The notes beneath the pieces are model-generated. The model worked only from the letters and a program-made list of their open reading frames with translations. It was not told the DNA's origin and did no database searches. Shown piece by piece: positions 1-6,590 of a DNA stretch of 6,612 nucleotides. Location of the stretch: the NCBI GenBank assembly GCA_003454835.1, contig DMTA01000003.1:1-6612 (forward strand). The letters run 5' to 3'. Positions within the stretch are counted from its first letter, which is position 1; each line of letters opens with the position of its first letter. The stretch comes from Achromobacter sp. GTDB lineage: Bacteria > Pseudomonadota > Gammaproteobacteria > Burkholderiales > Burkholderiaceae_B. The translations under genes and the position numbers were made by a program.

Positions 1-53
1 AGGGCGAGCATGGCTTGTTCGATAGAGGACGAGGACATGGCGGCGTCGATCAT
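1..53 (-). CDS. proA: Partial N-terminus, probably gamma-glutamyl phosphate reductase (ProA)
   Basis: An open minus-strand frame begins with ATG at 53 and runs off the left edge without a stop. It reads MIDAAMSSSSIEQAMLAL. The 'IEQAML' stretch resembles the extreme N-terminus of betaproteobacterial glutamate-5-semialdehyde dehydrogenases. In Burkholderiales proA commonly follows holA. ProA would reduce glutamyl-5-phosphate to glutamate-5-semialdehyde in proline synthesis in the cytoplasm. The identity rests mostly on gene order, because fewer than 20 residues are visible. A second in-frame ATG at 38 (MSSSSIEQ) is an equally possible start. Neither ATG has a clear Shine-Dalgarno sequence. Any other gene starting here would look the same, so the call is tentative. 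Confidence 0.45.
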   Translation of the reverse strand, partial: MIDAAMSSSSIEQAMLA

Positions 54-60
54 GTAATGG

Positions 61-78
61 GGCGGCGCGGGCGCCGCC
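61..78 (-). other. GC hairpin just upstream of the probable proA start
   Basis: The 7-bp perfect arms GGCGGCG (61-67) and CGCCGCC (72-78) flank a 4-nt loop. The structure ends 7 nt before the upstream ATG of the leftmost gene, so it would fold in that gene's 5' leader and could hide the ribosome-binding region. No U-tract follows, so it is not an intrinsic terminator. GC-rich DNA makes short perfect arms fairly common, so function is unproven. Confidence 0.35.
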
Positions 79-89
79 TGGGGATTCAG

Positions 90-95
90 TGTATA
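90..95 (-). promoter_or_regulatory. Weak -10-like box ahead of probable proA
   Basis: Reading the minus strand, TATACA lies at 95-90, in the only AT-rich patch of the holA-proA gap. A start near position 83 would give a short leader carrying the 61-78 hairpin. No convincing -35 hexamer sits 16-18 bp upstream, so this is only a candidate. The gap also contains a smaller inverted repeat, CCGGTC/GACCGG at 120-125 and 130-135. I see no other structure between 54 and 159. Confidence 0.2.
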
Positions 96-159
96 TCCGG
101 CTGTCGGGCCGGGCGAGATCCGGTCGGGGGACCGGGTTTGGGAACGGTTGGGGGACAAG

Positions 160-187
160 GTGAAGGCGGCGGCGAGGCCGCCTTCAC
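160..187 (-). terminator. 11-bp perfect hairpin at the end of holA, probable transcript 3' end
   Basis: The arms GTGAAGGCGGC (160-170) and GCCGCCTTCAC (177-187) are perfectly complementary around a 6-nt loop. The holA stop codon TGA (186-184) lies inside the stem. The base count and GC content fit a strong terminator stem or a 3'-end stabilising hairpin. The RNA downstream is CUUGUCCCC, which lacks a proper U-tract, so termination may be inefficient or factor-dependent. It separates the leuS-lptE-holA operon from the next gene. Confidence 0.5.
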
Positions 188-1239
188 GGTCGTCCGCCGG
201 CGGCGGCCACGCGCAGAGCCAGCCGGGTCATTTCTTCCCAGGGATCCGAAAGGCGGCCGGGCACCGAGAGGCCCTTGATCAGGCGATCGACTTCGTGGGC
301 GTGCTGCACGGCGGCTGGCCAGACGCCGGGCTGGACCCGGTTCAGGGCCTGCAGCGCCAGGCGTTCATGGGCGCCGAAGATGCGCAGGCGGCGCATCAGG
401 CCGTTCGCATCCTGTCCCAGCGCGCGCGCCTCGGCAATGCGGGCAAGCAGGCGGATTTCTTCGCCGACCGCCCAGAGCACCAGCGGCAGCGCTTCGCCCT
501 CGGCGCGCAGGCCGTCGATCATGCGGATGGTGCGGCCGATGTCGCCGGCCAGCATGGCGTCGCGCAAGCCAAAGACGTCGTAGCGGGCGACGTTCAGCAC
601 GGCGCGCTCCACGTCCTCGGCAGCGAGCTGGCCCTCGGGGTAGAGCAGGCCGAGCTTCTGGATTTCCTGGTGGGCGGCCAACAGGTTGCCTTCGAACTTG
701 TCCGCCATCCATTGCAGGGTGGCGCTGTCGGCGCGCTGGTTCTGACGCGCCAGGCGCATGCCGACCCAGGCGGGCAGGCGGCCGCGTTCAATGTTGGCGA
801 TGTCGACCGCCATGCCGGCGCGCACCAGTGCCTGCATCCAGCGGCTTTCGCGGGTGGCCTTGTCCAGGCGCGGCAAGGCGATCAATACGAGCGTATCGGC
901 CTCGGGCTGCTTTTCGGCCTGTTCGGCCAGCTTGGTGAGCGTGTCGGCGCCGGACTTGCCCGGCTTGCCGGTGGGGATCTTGATTTCGAGGATGCGGCGG
1001 TCGCCGAACAGCGACACGCTCTGGGTGGCGGCGAGGACCGCGCTCCAGTCGCTGCGCGCGTCCATCACCATGGACAGGCGCTCGGTGTAGCCGGCGTTGC
1101 GCGCGGCGGCGCGCAACGCGTCGACAGCTTCGGTCACCAGCAGCGGTTCGTCGCCGGAGACCGTGTACAGCGGCGCCAGCCGGTTGCCGGGCCGCTGGAG
1201 GTGTTCGGCCAGCCGATCCGCGTCCAAAGGCTGTGCCAT
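184..1239 (-). CDS. holA: DNA polymerase III subunit delta (clamp loader)
   Basis: This 351-residue protein matches the usual length and layout of bacterial delta subunits. Delta is the clamp-loader arm that opens the beta sliding clamp for the replicative polymerase. Visible features are the N-terminal '[14 protein letters not shown]' strand-loop-helix (25-38), a diverged AAA+ fold without a Walker A motif as expected for delta, and '[12 protein letters not shown]' (73-84). In that segment L77-F78 align with the Leu-Phe pair that E. coli delta inserts into the beta clamp. 'EIQKLGLLY' (192-200) and '[13 protein letters not shown]' (256-268) are family-typical helices of the middle and C-terminal domains. 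The ATG at 1239 starts 3 nt after the lptE stop and has no clear Shine-Dalgarno sequence, which suggests translational coupling. The stop lies in a strong hairpin. Identity is confident; nothing is broken. Confidence 0.93.
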   Translation of the reverse strand: MAQPLDADRLAEHLQRPGNRLAPLYTVSGDEPLLVTEAVDALRAAARNAGYTERLSMVMDARSDWSAVLAATQSVSLFGDRRILEIKIPTGKPGKSGADTLTKLAEQAEKQPEADTLVLIALPRLDKATRESRWMQALVRAGMAVDIANIERGRLPAWVGMRLARQNQRADSATLQWMADKFEGNLLAAHQEIQKLGLLYPEGQLAAEDVERAVLNVARYDVFGLRDAMLAGDIGRTIRMIDGLRAEGEALPLVLWAVGEEIRLLARIAEARALGQDANGLMRRLRIFGAHERLALQALNRVQPGVWPAAVQHAHEVDRLIKGLSVPGRLSDPWEEMTRLALRVAAAGGRP

Positions 1240-1242
1240 GGG

Positions 1243-1902
1243 TTAGCGGACGTTGGTCGGGTCGGTGACGGACGGCGTCTGCCAGGGTGTGGGCACGCGC
1301 GGTTGCTGCGGTTCGTTCGGATTGAACAGCGGCGTGTTCTCGTCGTCGCCTTCCTGTGCCGCTTCGAACGCCTTACGCACGTCCGGCGCGGTGATGCGGC
1401 GCAGCACGCGCGAGACCAGATCGCGTTGCATGGCCTTGAACAGGGTGTCGATCTGGCCCTGCTTGGCCTGCACGACCTGATCGTCGTACGGCATTTCGCG
1501 GAAGATGGACAGCGTCGTGTCGGGCACCAGTGCGCGGCCCTGAGCGTCGATCAGGCGGAACGTGTAATTGATGCCGAGTTCGTAGGATTCCACGCGGCCC
1601 TGGGCGTTCAATGAGACCTCGCGCAGCGTGCGCGAGTCATTGACCTGCTGGAGGATGGCCTGCGCTTCCTTGGGCGTATCGACAAGCTTGGTGTTGGGCG
1701 AGGCCGCGCGCAACGCGCGGCGCACGTCCGCGCCGAACTGGGTGTTGTCGGGGATGCCCACGTACATGCGTTCGAACGGCATCGGGGTGACGCCGCGCAG
1801 CGCGAAACCGCAGGCGGTGAGCAGCATGAACAGCGCCAGGCAGGCGCCGCGCAGCAGCCAGCTTTGGCGGGAGAGTTGCGATTGTTGCCCGGCGAAGTGC
1901 AT
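1243..1902 (-). CDS. lptE: LPS-assembly outer-membrane lipoprotein LptE
   Basis: This 219-residue lipoprotein is the plug and partner of the LptD barrel that inserts lipopolysaccharide in the outer leaflet. A signal peptide with positive residues (R12, R18) and a hydrophobic core ends at lipobox L28-T-A-C31. Gly follows the Cys, so there is no Asp inner-membrane retention signal. 'CGFALRG' after the lipidation site, 'SLNAQGRVESYEL' (97-109) with 'FRLIDAQGR' (115-123), and 'AMQRDLVSRVLRRI' (157-170) are typical LptE patterns. The C-terminus (about 185-219) is a polar, proline-rich and probably disordered tail. I chose the ATG at 1902 because GAGGT lies 5 nt upstream of it (1912-1908). The in-frame ATG at 1914, which shares one base with the leuS stop TGA, would add four residues (MRSS) but has a poor Shine-Dalgarno. 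The gene sits between leuS and holA, as in other beta/gammaproteobacteria. Confidence 0.92.
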   Translation of the reverse strand: MHFAGQQSQLSRQSWLLRGACLALFMLLTACGFALRGVTPMPFERMYVGIPDNTQFGADVRRALRAASPNTKLVDTPKEAQAILQQVNDSRTLREVSLNAQGRVESYELGINYTFRLIDAQGRALVPDTTLSIFREMPYDDQVVQAKQGQIDTLFKAMQRDLVSRVLRRITAPDVRKAFEAAQEGDDENTPLFNPNEPQQPRVPTPWQTPSVTDPTNVR

Positions 1903-1907
1903 GCTTG

Positions 1908-1912
1908 ACCTC
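1908..1912 (-). promoter_or_regulatory. Ribosome binding site that decides the lptE start
   Basis: GAGGT on the minus strand (1912-1908) lies 5 nt before ATG 1902. It overlaps the competing upstream ATG (1914-1912) and sits against the leuS stop codon at 1916-1914. Ribosomes ending leuS would stop on top of this site, which fits coupled translation and favours the shorter LptE. Confidence 0.6.
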
Positions 1913-1913
1913 A

Positions 1914-4571
1914 TCAGCCTACGACGTTGACCAGTTTGCCCGGAACCACGATGACACGCTTGGGCGGGCGGCCTTCCAGGAAGCGGGCGACCTCTTCCTG
2001 GCTGGCGGCCAGTTTCTCGATGTCTTCCTTGGGGGCCTTGGCGGCCACGCGGATCGAGCCGCGCAGCTTGCCGTTGACCTGCAGCATCAGCTCGATCTCG
2101 TCGGCAACGAGGGCGGCGTCGTCCACATGCGGCCACGGCGCATCGAGCAGATCGCCGAGTTCCTTGGCGTAGCCCAGATCCTGCCAGAGGTGCCAGGTAA
2201 CGTGCGGCACAACCGGGTACAGCACGCGCAGCAGGATGCCGACGGTTTCGGCGTAGGCCGCGTCGGCGTCAGCGCCTTCCGGCAGCTTGGCGTCGTCGAT
2301 GGCGTTCAGCATCTTCATGCAGGCGGACACGACGGTGTTGTACTGGATGCGCTGGTAGTCGTAGTCGGCCTGCTTGAGCAGCCCGTAGACCTCGCGGCGC
2401 AGATCCTTGACGGCGGCAGGCGCCTGCGGCCAGTCCGTGCCCTGGGCCAGGCCGCGGGCGATGGCTTCGCGATGGCCGTAGCTGATGGACCAGAGGCGGC
2501 GCAGGAAGCGGTTGGAGCCTTCGACGCCGGAGTCGGACCATTCGAGGGTCTGCTCGGGCGGGCTGGCGAACATGACGAACAGGCGGGCCGTGTCGGCGCC
2601 CAGAGTGTCGATCAGCGATTGCGGATCGACGCCGTTGTTCTTGGACTTGGACATCGTGCCCACGCCGCCGTAGTTGATGGCCGAGCCATCCGACTTGAGC
2701 TTGGCGCCGACAATGGCGCCGCGGTCGTCATAGACGTTGTCGACGTCTTCGGGCCAGAAATACTCGATGCCGCCCTGAGGCGTCTTGCGCGAGTAAATGT
2801 GGTTCAGCACCATGCCCTGGCACAGCAGCTTGGTGAAGGGCTCGTCGAAATTGAGCAGGCCCATGTCGCGCATGACCTTGGTCCAGAAGCGCGCGTACAG
2901 CAAGTGCAGCACGGCGTGCTCGATGCCGCCGATGTACTGGTCCATCGGCATCCAGTAGTCATTGCGCTGGTCGACCATGGCGTTGTCGTTCCCGGGCGAG
3001 GTGTAGCGCATGAAGTACCAGGACGAGTCCACGAACGTGTCCATCGTGTCCGTCTCGCGGCGCGCGGGCTTGCCGCAGCTGGGGCAGGCGCAGGACAGGA
3101 AGGCTTCGTTCTTGGCCAGCGGATTGCCGCTGCCGTCGGGGATGAGGTCGTCGGGCAGGACCACGGGCAGGTCTTTTTCCGGGACCGGCACCGGGCCGCA
3201 GTCTTCGCAGTGGATGATCGGGATCGGGGTGCCCCAGTAGCGCTGGCGCGAAATGCCCCAGTCGCGCAGGCGCCACGTGGTCTGCTTTTCGCCCAGGCCC
3301 TTTTCGCCGAGGTCGGCCGCGATGGCGTCCACGGCTTCCTTGTAGGACAGGCCGTCGTACTTGCCGGAATTGACGGTGCGGCCCGACTGCTTGTCGCCGT
3401 ACCATTCCTGCCAAGCGTCGGTGGAGTAGTCCTTGCCGGCCACGTCCACGACCTGCACGATCGGCAGGTTGTATTTCTTGGCGAAGGCGAAGTCGCGCTC
3501 GTCGTGCGACGGCACGCCCATGACGGCGCCGTCGCCGTAGGTCATGAGCACGTAGTTGCCGACCCAGACTTCGACCTGCGCGCCCGTGATGGGATGCGTG
3601 ACGAACAGACCCGTGGGCATGCCTTCTTTTTCACGGGTGGCCATTTCGGCCTCGGTGGTGCCGCCGAGCTTGCATTGCTCGATGAATGCGGCCAGCGGCG
3701 CATTGTTGGCAGCCGCGTGCGTGGCCAGGGGGTGCTCCGGCGCCACGGCGCAGAAGGTCACGCCCATGATCGTGTCGGCGCGGGTGGTGAAGACGTACAG
3801 CTTGCCGTCCTGGATCAGCTGGCCATCCTGGCCGGCGATCTGGTGCGGGAAGGCAAAGCGCAGGCCCTCGGACTTGCCGATCCAGTTTTCCTGCATCAGG
3901 CGCACGCGCTCGGGCCAGCCGGGCAGGTCGTTCTGGACGGCGCCGAGCAGCTCGTCGGCGTAGTCGGTGATGCGCAGGTAGTAGCCGGGGATCTCGCGCT
4001 TTTCGACGAGGGCGCCGGAACGCCAGCCGCGGCCGTCGATGACCTGTTCGTTGGCGAGCACGGTCTGGTCGACCGGATCCCAGTTGACGACCTGGGTCTT
4101 GCGGTAGGCGACGCCCTTTTCGAGCATCTTCAGGAACAGCCACTGGTTCCACTTGTAATACTGCGGATCGCAGGCGCACATTTCGCGCGTCCAGTCGATC
4201 GCCAGACCCATCGCCTTCATCTGCTTCTTCATGTAGGCGATGTTGTCGTAGGTCCACTTGGCGGGCGGCACCTTGGACTTGATGGCGGCGTTTTCCGCCG
4301 GCATGCCAAAGGCGTCCCAGCCCATCGGCATGAGCACGTTGTAGCCGCGCATGCGCAGCTGGCGGGCCATCATGTCGTTGATGGTGTAGTTGCGCACGTG
4401 GCCCATGTGCAGCTTGCCGCTGGGGTAGGGCAGCATGGAGCAGGCGTAGAACTTGGGCTTTTCGGAGCCGTCGGCGTTCTTGGCGTGTTCGTGGACCAGA
4501 TAGACGTCGCGGGCCTGCCAGTCTTGTTGGGCGGCCGCTTCGACGGTAGTGGGGAGGTAGCGTTCCTGCAT
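1914..4571 (-). CDS. leuS: Leucyl-tRNA synthetase
   Basis: This 885-residue class Ia synthetase charges tRNA-Leu with leucine in the cytoplasm and is essential. The HIGH box is H55-M-G-H58, in '[14 protein letters not shown]'. The KMSKS loop is T639-M-S-K-S643. The inserted CP1 editing domain lies at about 225-430, with the threonine-rich '[10 protein letters not shown]' (261-270) and '[15 protein letters not shown]' (346-360). D357 corresponds to the aspartate that binds the amino group of mischarged amino acids. '[18 protein letters not shown]' (434-451) returns to the catalytic core. A Cys4 zinc ribbon follows, with C455/C458 and C496/C499. The anticodon-binding helical domain is at about 685-810, and the C-terminal tRNA-binding domain is about 825-885. 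Full length and intact. ATG 4571 gives the normal '[11 protein letters not shown]' N-terminus although the Shine-Dalgarno is weak. It is the first gene of the leuS-lptE-holA operon. Confidence 0.98.
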   Translation of the reverse strand: MQERYLPTTVEAAAQQDWQARDVYLVHEHAKNADGSEKPKFYACSMLPYPSGKLHMGHVRNYTINDMMARQLRMRGYNVLMPMGWDAFGMPAENAAIKSKVPPAKWTYDNIAYMKKQMKAMGLAIDWTREMCACDPQYYKWNQWLFLKMLEKGVAYRKTQVVNWDPVDQTVLANEQVIDGRGWRSGALVEKREIPGYYLRITDYADELLGAVQNDLPGWPERVRLMQENWIGKSEGLRFAFPHQIAGQDGQLIQDGKLYVFTTRADTIMGVTFCAVAPEHPLATHAAANNAPLAAFIEQCKLGGTTEAEMATREKEGMPTGLFVTHPITGAQVEVWVGNYVLMTYGDGAVMGVPSHDERDFAFAKKYNLPIVQVVDVAGKDYSTDAWQEWYGDKQSGRTVNSGKYDGLSYKEAVDAIAADLGEKGLGEKQTTWRLRDWGISRQRYWGTPIPIIHCEDCGPVPVPEKDLPVVLPDDLIPDGSGNPLAKNEAFLSCACPSCGKPARRETDTMDTFVDSSWYFMRYTSPGNDNAMVDQRNDYWMPMDQYIGGIEHAVLHLLYARFWTKVMRDMGLLNFDEPFTKLLCQGMVLNHIYSRKTPQGGIEYFWPEDVDNVYDDRGAIVGAKLKSDGSAINYGGVGTMSKSKNNGVDPQSLIDTLGADTARLFVMFASPPEQTLEWSDSGVEGSNRFLRRLWSISYGHREAIARGLAQGTDWPQAPAAVKDLRREVYGLLKQADYDYQRIQYNTVVSACMKMLNAIDDAKLPEGADADAAYAETVGILLRVLYPVVPHVTWHLWQDLGYAKELGDLLDAPWPHVDDAALVADEIELMLQVNGKLRGSIRVAAKAPKEDIEKLAASQEEVARFLEGRPPKRVIVVPGKLVNVVG

Positions 4572-4589
4572 GGGCTCGTGCGCGGTGGC

Positions 4590-4642
4590 AAAAAGGGGTG
4601 AGCCGCCCCATCGCGCCGGGGCGCGGTGGCGGTCAAAACCCC
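4590..4642 (-). terminator. Intrinsic terminator / attenuator-like hairpin between the MFS gene and leuS
   Basis: On the minus strand an outer stem GGGGT (4642-4638) pairs with ACCCC (4599-4595). An inner stem CCGCC (4632-4628) pairs with GGCGG (4607-4603), and an apical CGCGC/GCGCG stem lies at 4625-4621 and 4616-4612. There are small internal loops and bulges. Five U residues (4594-4590) follow the outer stem directly, the layout of a rho-independent terminator. It lies 16 nt downstream of the MFS stop codon and about 20 nt upstream of the leuS start. Read-through RNA from the MFS gene can form the whole structure. RNA started at the leuS promoter would lack most of the outer 5' arm. Confidence 0.6.
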
Positions 4643-4644
4643 TG

Positions 4645-4671
4645 ATTATAGGAGGTGCTAGGCGCTGGCAG
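4645..4671 (-). promoter_or_regulatory. leuS operon promoter
   Basis: A perfect sigma70 -10 box TATAAT lies at 4650-4645 on the minus strand. The best -35 match is CTGCCA (4671-4666; 4 of 6 bases) at a short 15-bp spacing, overlapping the last codons of the MFS gene. The start is predicted near 4638, giving a leader of about 67 nt before leuS. The leader carries the hairpin described at 4590-4642. I found no leucine-rich leader peptide in it, so leader-peptide attenuation is not supported. Confidence 0.6.
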
Positions 4672-5872
4672 GGGGCGAGGGCATTTCGGGGATGCGCGCA
4701 CTGGGCGCAAGTGCGCCATAAGCCAGCGTGAGGGCCGCCAGGACGGCGCCCGCGATCACCACCGCGGGCCAGCCGAAATGGGCGTACAGCCAGGACGATA
4801 CCAGCGAACCTGACGCGCCGCCGATGAAGTAGCAGGTGACGTAACCTGCCGTCAGGCGGCTGCGGGCTTCGGGCCGCAGGCGGTAGATGGAACTGGTGTT
4901 GGTGACGTGCACGCCCTGGATCGCCAGATCCTGCACCAGGATGCCGGCCAGCAGGGCAAGCACCGACACCTGCCCGAAGGCCATCAGTCCCCAGGAACCC
5001 AGCAGAAGCAGCAGGCCCACGCGGGTGGCGAGGTTGCCCAGGCCGCGGTCGGCGAGGCGTCCGAAGCGGTTGGCGGCGTAGGCCCCGGCGGCGCCCGCCA
5101 GGCCGAAAAGGCCGATGGTGGTGTTGCTGTATTCATAGGGCGGACCGGCCAGGAGGAAGGTCAGCGGCGTCCACAGCATGCTGAAGGCGGCAAACAGCAG
5201 CCCGCCGATGAGGGACCGGGCGCGAAATAGGGGTTCCTCGACGAACATGCGCAGGATGGAGCCCAGCAGTTGCGGATAGCTCATTGCCGTGGGGCTCTGG
5301 TAGCGGGGCAGCACGCGCCACAGGACGGCCGACATGCACAGCATCAGGATGGCGGCGACCCAATACACGGTGCGCCAGCTCCCCACGTCGGCCAGGGCGC
5401 CCGCGGCGGTGCGGGCCAGCAGGATGCCCAGCAGCAGCCCGCTCATGACCGTGCCAACGGCCTTGCCGCGCTCGTGAGGGGCGGCCAGCGTGGCGGCAAA
5501 TGGCACGAGGATCTGCGCGACGACGGACAGCATGCCGGTCAGGGCGGTGCCGATGATGAGCATCGCGATGCTGGTGGAGAAGGCGGAAATCAGCAGGCCG
5601 CCCGCCGACAGCAGGTTCATCAGCACGATCAGCGAACGGCGTTCGAATATGTCGCCCAGCGGCACCAGCAGCATCAGTCCCACGGCGTAACTGAGCTGCG
5701 CCGTGGTGACGATCGTGCCGGCGGCCGCGTTCGAGATCGAGAACTGCTGGCCGATGGTGTGCAGCAGGGGCTGCGCGTAATAGTTGCTGGCGACGGCCAG
5801 GCCGGTCGCCACCGACATCAGGAGGATGATGGGGGCGGTGAGGGTTGGGGTGGATTGTTCGGTGGAAGTCAC
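4658..5872 (-). CDS. MFS transporter, exporter-type (YgaY-like)
   Basis: This 404-residue inner-membrane protein has about 12 hydrophobic segments and is probably a drug or metabolite/H+ antiporter. TM1 begins at '[20 protein letters not shown]' (14-33). The 'NYYAQPLL' after it is common in YgaY-like MFS efflux proteins. Motif A is 'PLGDIFERR' (71-79) in the TM2-TM3 loop. A hydrophilic centre at about 188-217 separates the two six-TM halves. 'GRLADRG' (271-277) is the equivalent loop in the second half. The C-terminus is a short polar tail. I chose GTG 5872 (fMet-TSTEQ), 46 nt after the marR stop, because it puts TM1 close to the N-terminus. GTG 5926 is also in frame, overlaps marR by 8 nt and adds 18 residues with no evident homology. 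Neither has a clear Shine-Dalgarno. Co-transcribed with the MarR regulator, which probably controls it. The substrate cannot be read from sequence. Confidence 0.88.
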   Translation of the reverse strand: MTSTEQSTPTLTAPIILLMSVATGLAVASNYYAQPLLHTIGQQFSISNAAAGTIVTTAQLSYAVGLMLLVPLGDIFERRSLIVLMNLLSAGGLLISAFSTSIAMLIIGTALTGMLSVVAQILVPFAATLAAPHERGKAVGTVMSGLLLGILLARTAAGALADVGSWRTVYWVAAILMLCMSAVLWRVLPRYQSPTAMSYPQLLGSILRMFVEEPLFRARSLIGGLLFAAFSMLWTPLTFLLAGPPYEYSNTTIGLFGLAGAAGAYAANRFGRLADRGLGNLATRVGLLLLLGSWGLMAFGQVSVLALLAGILVQDLAIQGVHVTNTSSIYRLRPEARSRLTAGYVTCYFIGGASGSLVSSWLYAHFGWPAVVIAGAVLAALTLAYGALAPSARIPEMPSPPASA

Positions 5873-5918
5873 TGATCTGAAGCGGAAAGGGTATTGAAGA
5901 TGAAGCGGTCGCGACGGG

Positions 5919-6431
5919 TTACGCACCGACGCTGCCGGGCGTGTCCTGGTCCTGCTTGAGCAGCAGTTTCTTCAGCAGACCGGCCAATTGGCGGCGCTCG
6001 GCCGCCGACAGCGGTTCGAGAAATTCATTCAGATCGGCCAGATAGTCCTTGAGCACGACCTTGATGACGCGCAGACCTTCGGCCGTGAGCGACACGATGA
6101 CGCCGCGCCGGTCTTCGGGATTGGGATTGCGCACGAGCAGCCCGGCCTGTTCCAGCCTGTCCAGGCGGTTGGTCATGGCGCCGGACGTCAGCAACAGGGC
6201 TTCCACGAGCTTTTGCGGATTCATGGCGTGCGGGGCGCCGGTGCGGTAGAGCGTGGCGAGCACGTCGAATTCGCCCTGGTGCAGGTTGTATTGGCGAAAG
6301 GTGCGGTTGACATTGCGGGCCGCGAAGGCGTTCAGGCGGAACAGGCGCGCGACGACCGACATGGCGGCGAAGTCTTGCGTGGGGCACTCTTTGGCCCACT
6401 GCGAGATCACGAGATCGACGAGGTCATTCAT
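5919..6431 (-). CDS. MarR-family transcriptional regulator, PecS/UrtR-like
   Basis: This 170-residue dimeric winged-helix repressor is a likely sensor of a small ligand that releases its promoter. An extra N-terminal helix (1-16) carries W12 in 'ISQWAKECPTQD'. This is the position of the 'QW..ERPD' signature of the PecS/MftR/UrtR group, but here the E-R-P-D is E-C-P-T. 'LHQGEFDVLATLYRTGAP' (50-67) is strongly group-like. The recognition helix is 'LLLTSGAMTNRLDRLEQAGL' (79-98), and the wing is 'NPNPEDRRGVIVSL' (102-115) with the conserved D107-R-R. C-terminal dimerisation helices run from about 117 to 161. ATG 6431 is kept because it preserves the N-terminal helix; no clear Shine-Dalgarno is visible. 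It precedes the MFS gene in the same unit and lies just behind a palindromic operator candidate, so autoregulation plus control of efflux is inferred. The ligand is unknown. Confidence 0.88.
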   Translation of the reverse strand: MNDLVDLVISQWAKECPTQDFAAMSVVARLFRLNAFAARNVNRTFRQYNLHQGEFDVLATLYRTGAPHAMNPQKLVEALLLTSGAMTNRLDRLEQAGLLVRNPNPEDRRGVIVSLTAEGLRVIKVVLKDYLADLNEFLEPLSAAERRQLAGLLKKLLLKQDQDTPGSVGA

Positions 6432-6453
6432 GGTGAGTGGCTAGTGTTTTAAT

Positions 6454-6468
6454 GTGAAGTATCTTCAC
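6454..6468. promoter_or_regulatory. 15-bp palindromic operator candidate for the MarR regulator
   Basis: The perfect inverted repeat GTGAAG-TAT-CTTCAC is centred on 6461. One outer base pair (6452/6470) also fits after a mismatch, giving 19 bp in all. It lies 23 nt upstream of the marR start codon and about 5-20 nt downstream of the predicted transcription start. The size and symmetry suit a MarR dimer, and the position would block the polymerase. It is the only strong AT-containing palindrome in the region. That MarR binds here is inferred. Confidence 0.6.
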
Positions 6469-6479
6469 GTAAAGACAAA

Positions 6480-6508
6480 ATTCTAGCAGCGGCTCAGGAT
6501 CAACGCAA
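6480..6508 (-). promoter_or_regulatory. Promoter of the marR-MFS unit
   Basis: The -10 box TAGAAT lies at 6485-6480 (5 of 6 bases) and TTGCGT at 6508-6503, separated by exactly 17 bp. The -35 keeps only the TTG of consensus. The predicted start is near 6473, which gives a leader of about 42 nt with the palindrome at its 5' end. An alternative -35-like TTGTCT at about 6478-6473 has no good -10 partner. The -35 hexamer falls inside the first unit of the tandem repeat described next. Confidence 0.5.
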
Positions 6509-6590
6509 AGCGTGGTCGCCGGTGACGTAAAGCGCGATCGACGGGAACATGAAGCGCGCGTCTCGGTTTGCAAAGCACGCGCGCAAAAAA
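6503..6590. repeat. Imperfect tandem direct repeats of about 22 bp
   Basis: Units at 6503-6524 and 6525-6546 abut and match at 16 of their first 20 bases, roughly ACGYAAAGCGYGRTCGMCGG. A third unit at 6547 matches the second at 13 of 20. A fourth core GCAAAGC begins at 6570. The AAAGC-type cores therefore recur at 22, 22 and 21 bp, close to two helical turns. The unit length is not a multiple of three, which argues against a protein repeat. The repeats reach into the marR -35 box. Matches were counted by eye in GC-rich DNA and chance similarity is possible for units 3 and 4. Confidence 0.45.
6554..6584. repeat. Inverted repeat with 8-bp GC arms next to an A6 run
   Basis: The arms GCGCGCGT (6554-6561) and ACGCGCGC (6577-6584) are perfectly complementary around a 15-nt spacer, which itself contains the palindrome TTTGCAAA (6567-6574). 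A run of six A residues follows at 6585-6590. For plus-strand RNA the tail is A, not U. For minus-strand RNA the U run comes before the stem. It is therefore not a normal intrinsic terminator in either direction. It could be a binding site or a by-product of the alternating GC sequence. Confidence 0.35.

Noticed and set aside
148..1614. A 488-codon plus-strand open frame opposite holA and lptE
   Set aside because: It crosses two genes on the other strand, has shadow-like composition (rich in Gly, Ala, His, Gln, Arg) and shows no domain. It is a GC-bias artefact.
1915..2136. N-terminal extension of the lptE frame up to 2136
   Set aside because: It overlaps leuS, is Arg/Gly-rich, and would bury the signal peptide and lipobox 100 or so residues inside the protein.
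1905..4601. An 898-codon open frame on the plus strand, longer than leuS and fully antisense to it
   Set aside because: It mirrors leuS codons, with Ala/Val/Gly/His/Asp-rich low-complexity content and no recognisable domain. Long antisense frames are expected opposite high-GC genes with strong third-position bias. leuS has unambiguous catalytic motifs.
4572..4636. Leader peptide controlling leuS by leucine codons
   Set aside because: The frames starting at TTG 4636 and ATG 4611 contain few Leu codons, have no Shine-Dalgarno, and run on into leuS out of frame instead of ending in the leader. No T-box-like features were seen.
5270..5875. A 201-codon plus-strand open frame opposite the MFS gene
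   Set aside because: It is His/Gln/Gly/Asp-rich, antisense to a protein with clear membrane segments and motif A, and has no recognisable domain.
5873..5926. Start of the MFS protein at GTG 5926
   Set aside because: The 18 extra residues are not typical of the family and there is no Shine-Dalgarno. GTG 5872 gives a normal short cytoplasmic N-terminus. It is kept only as an alternative.
6554..6590. Hairpin plus A6 read as an intrinsic terminator
   Set aside because: The homopolymer is on the wrong side for minus-strand transcription and is A instead of U for plus-strand transcription.
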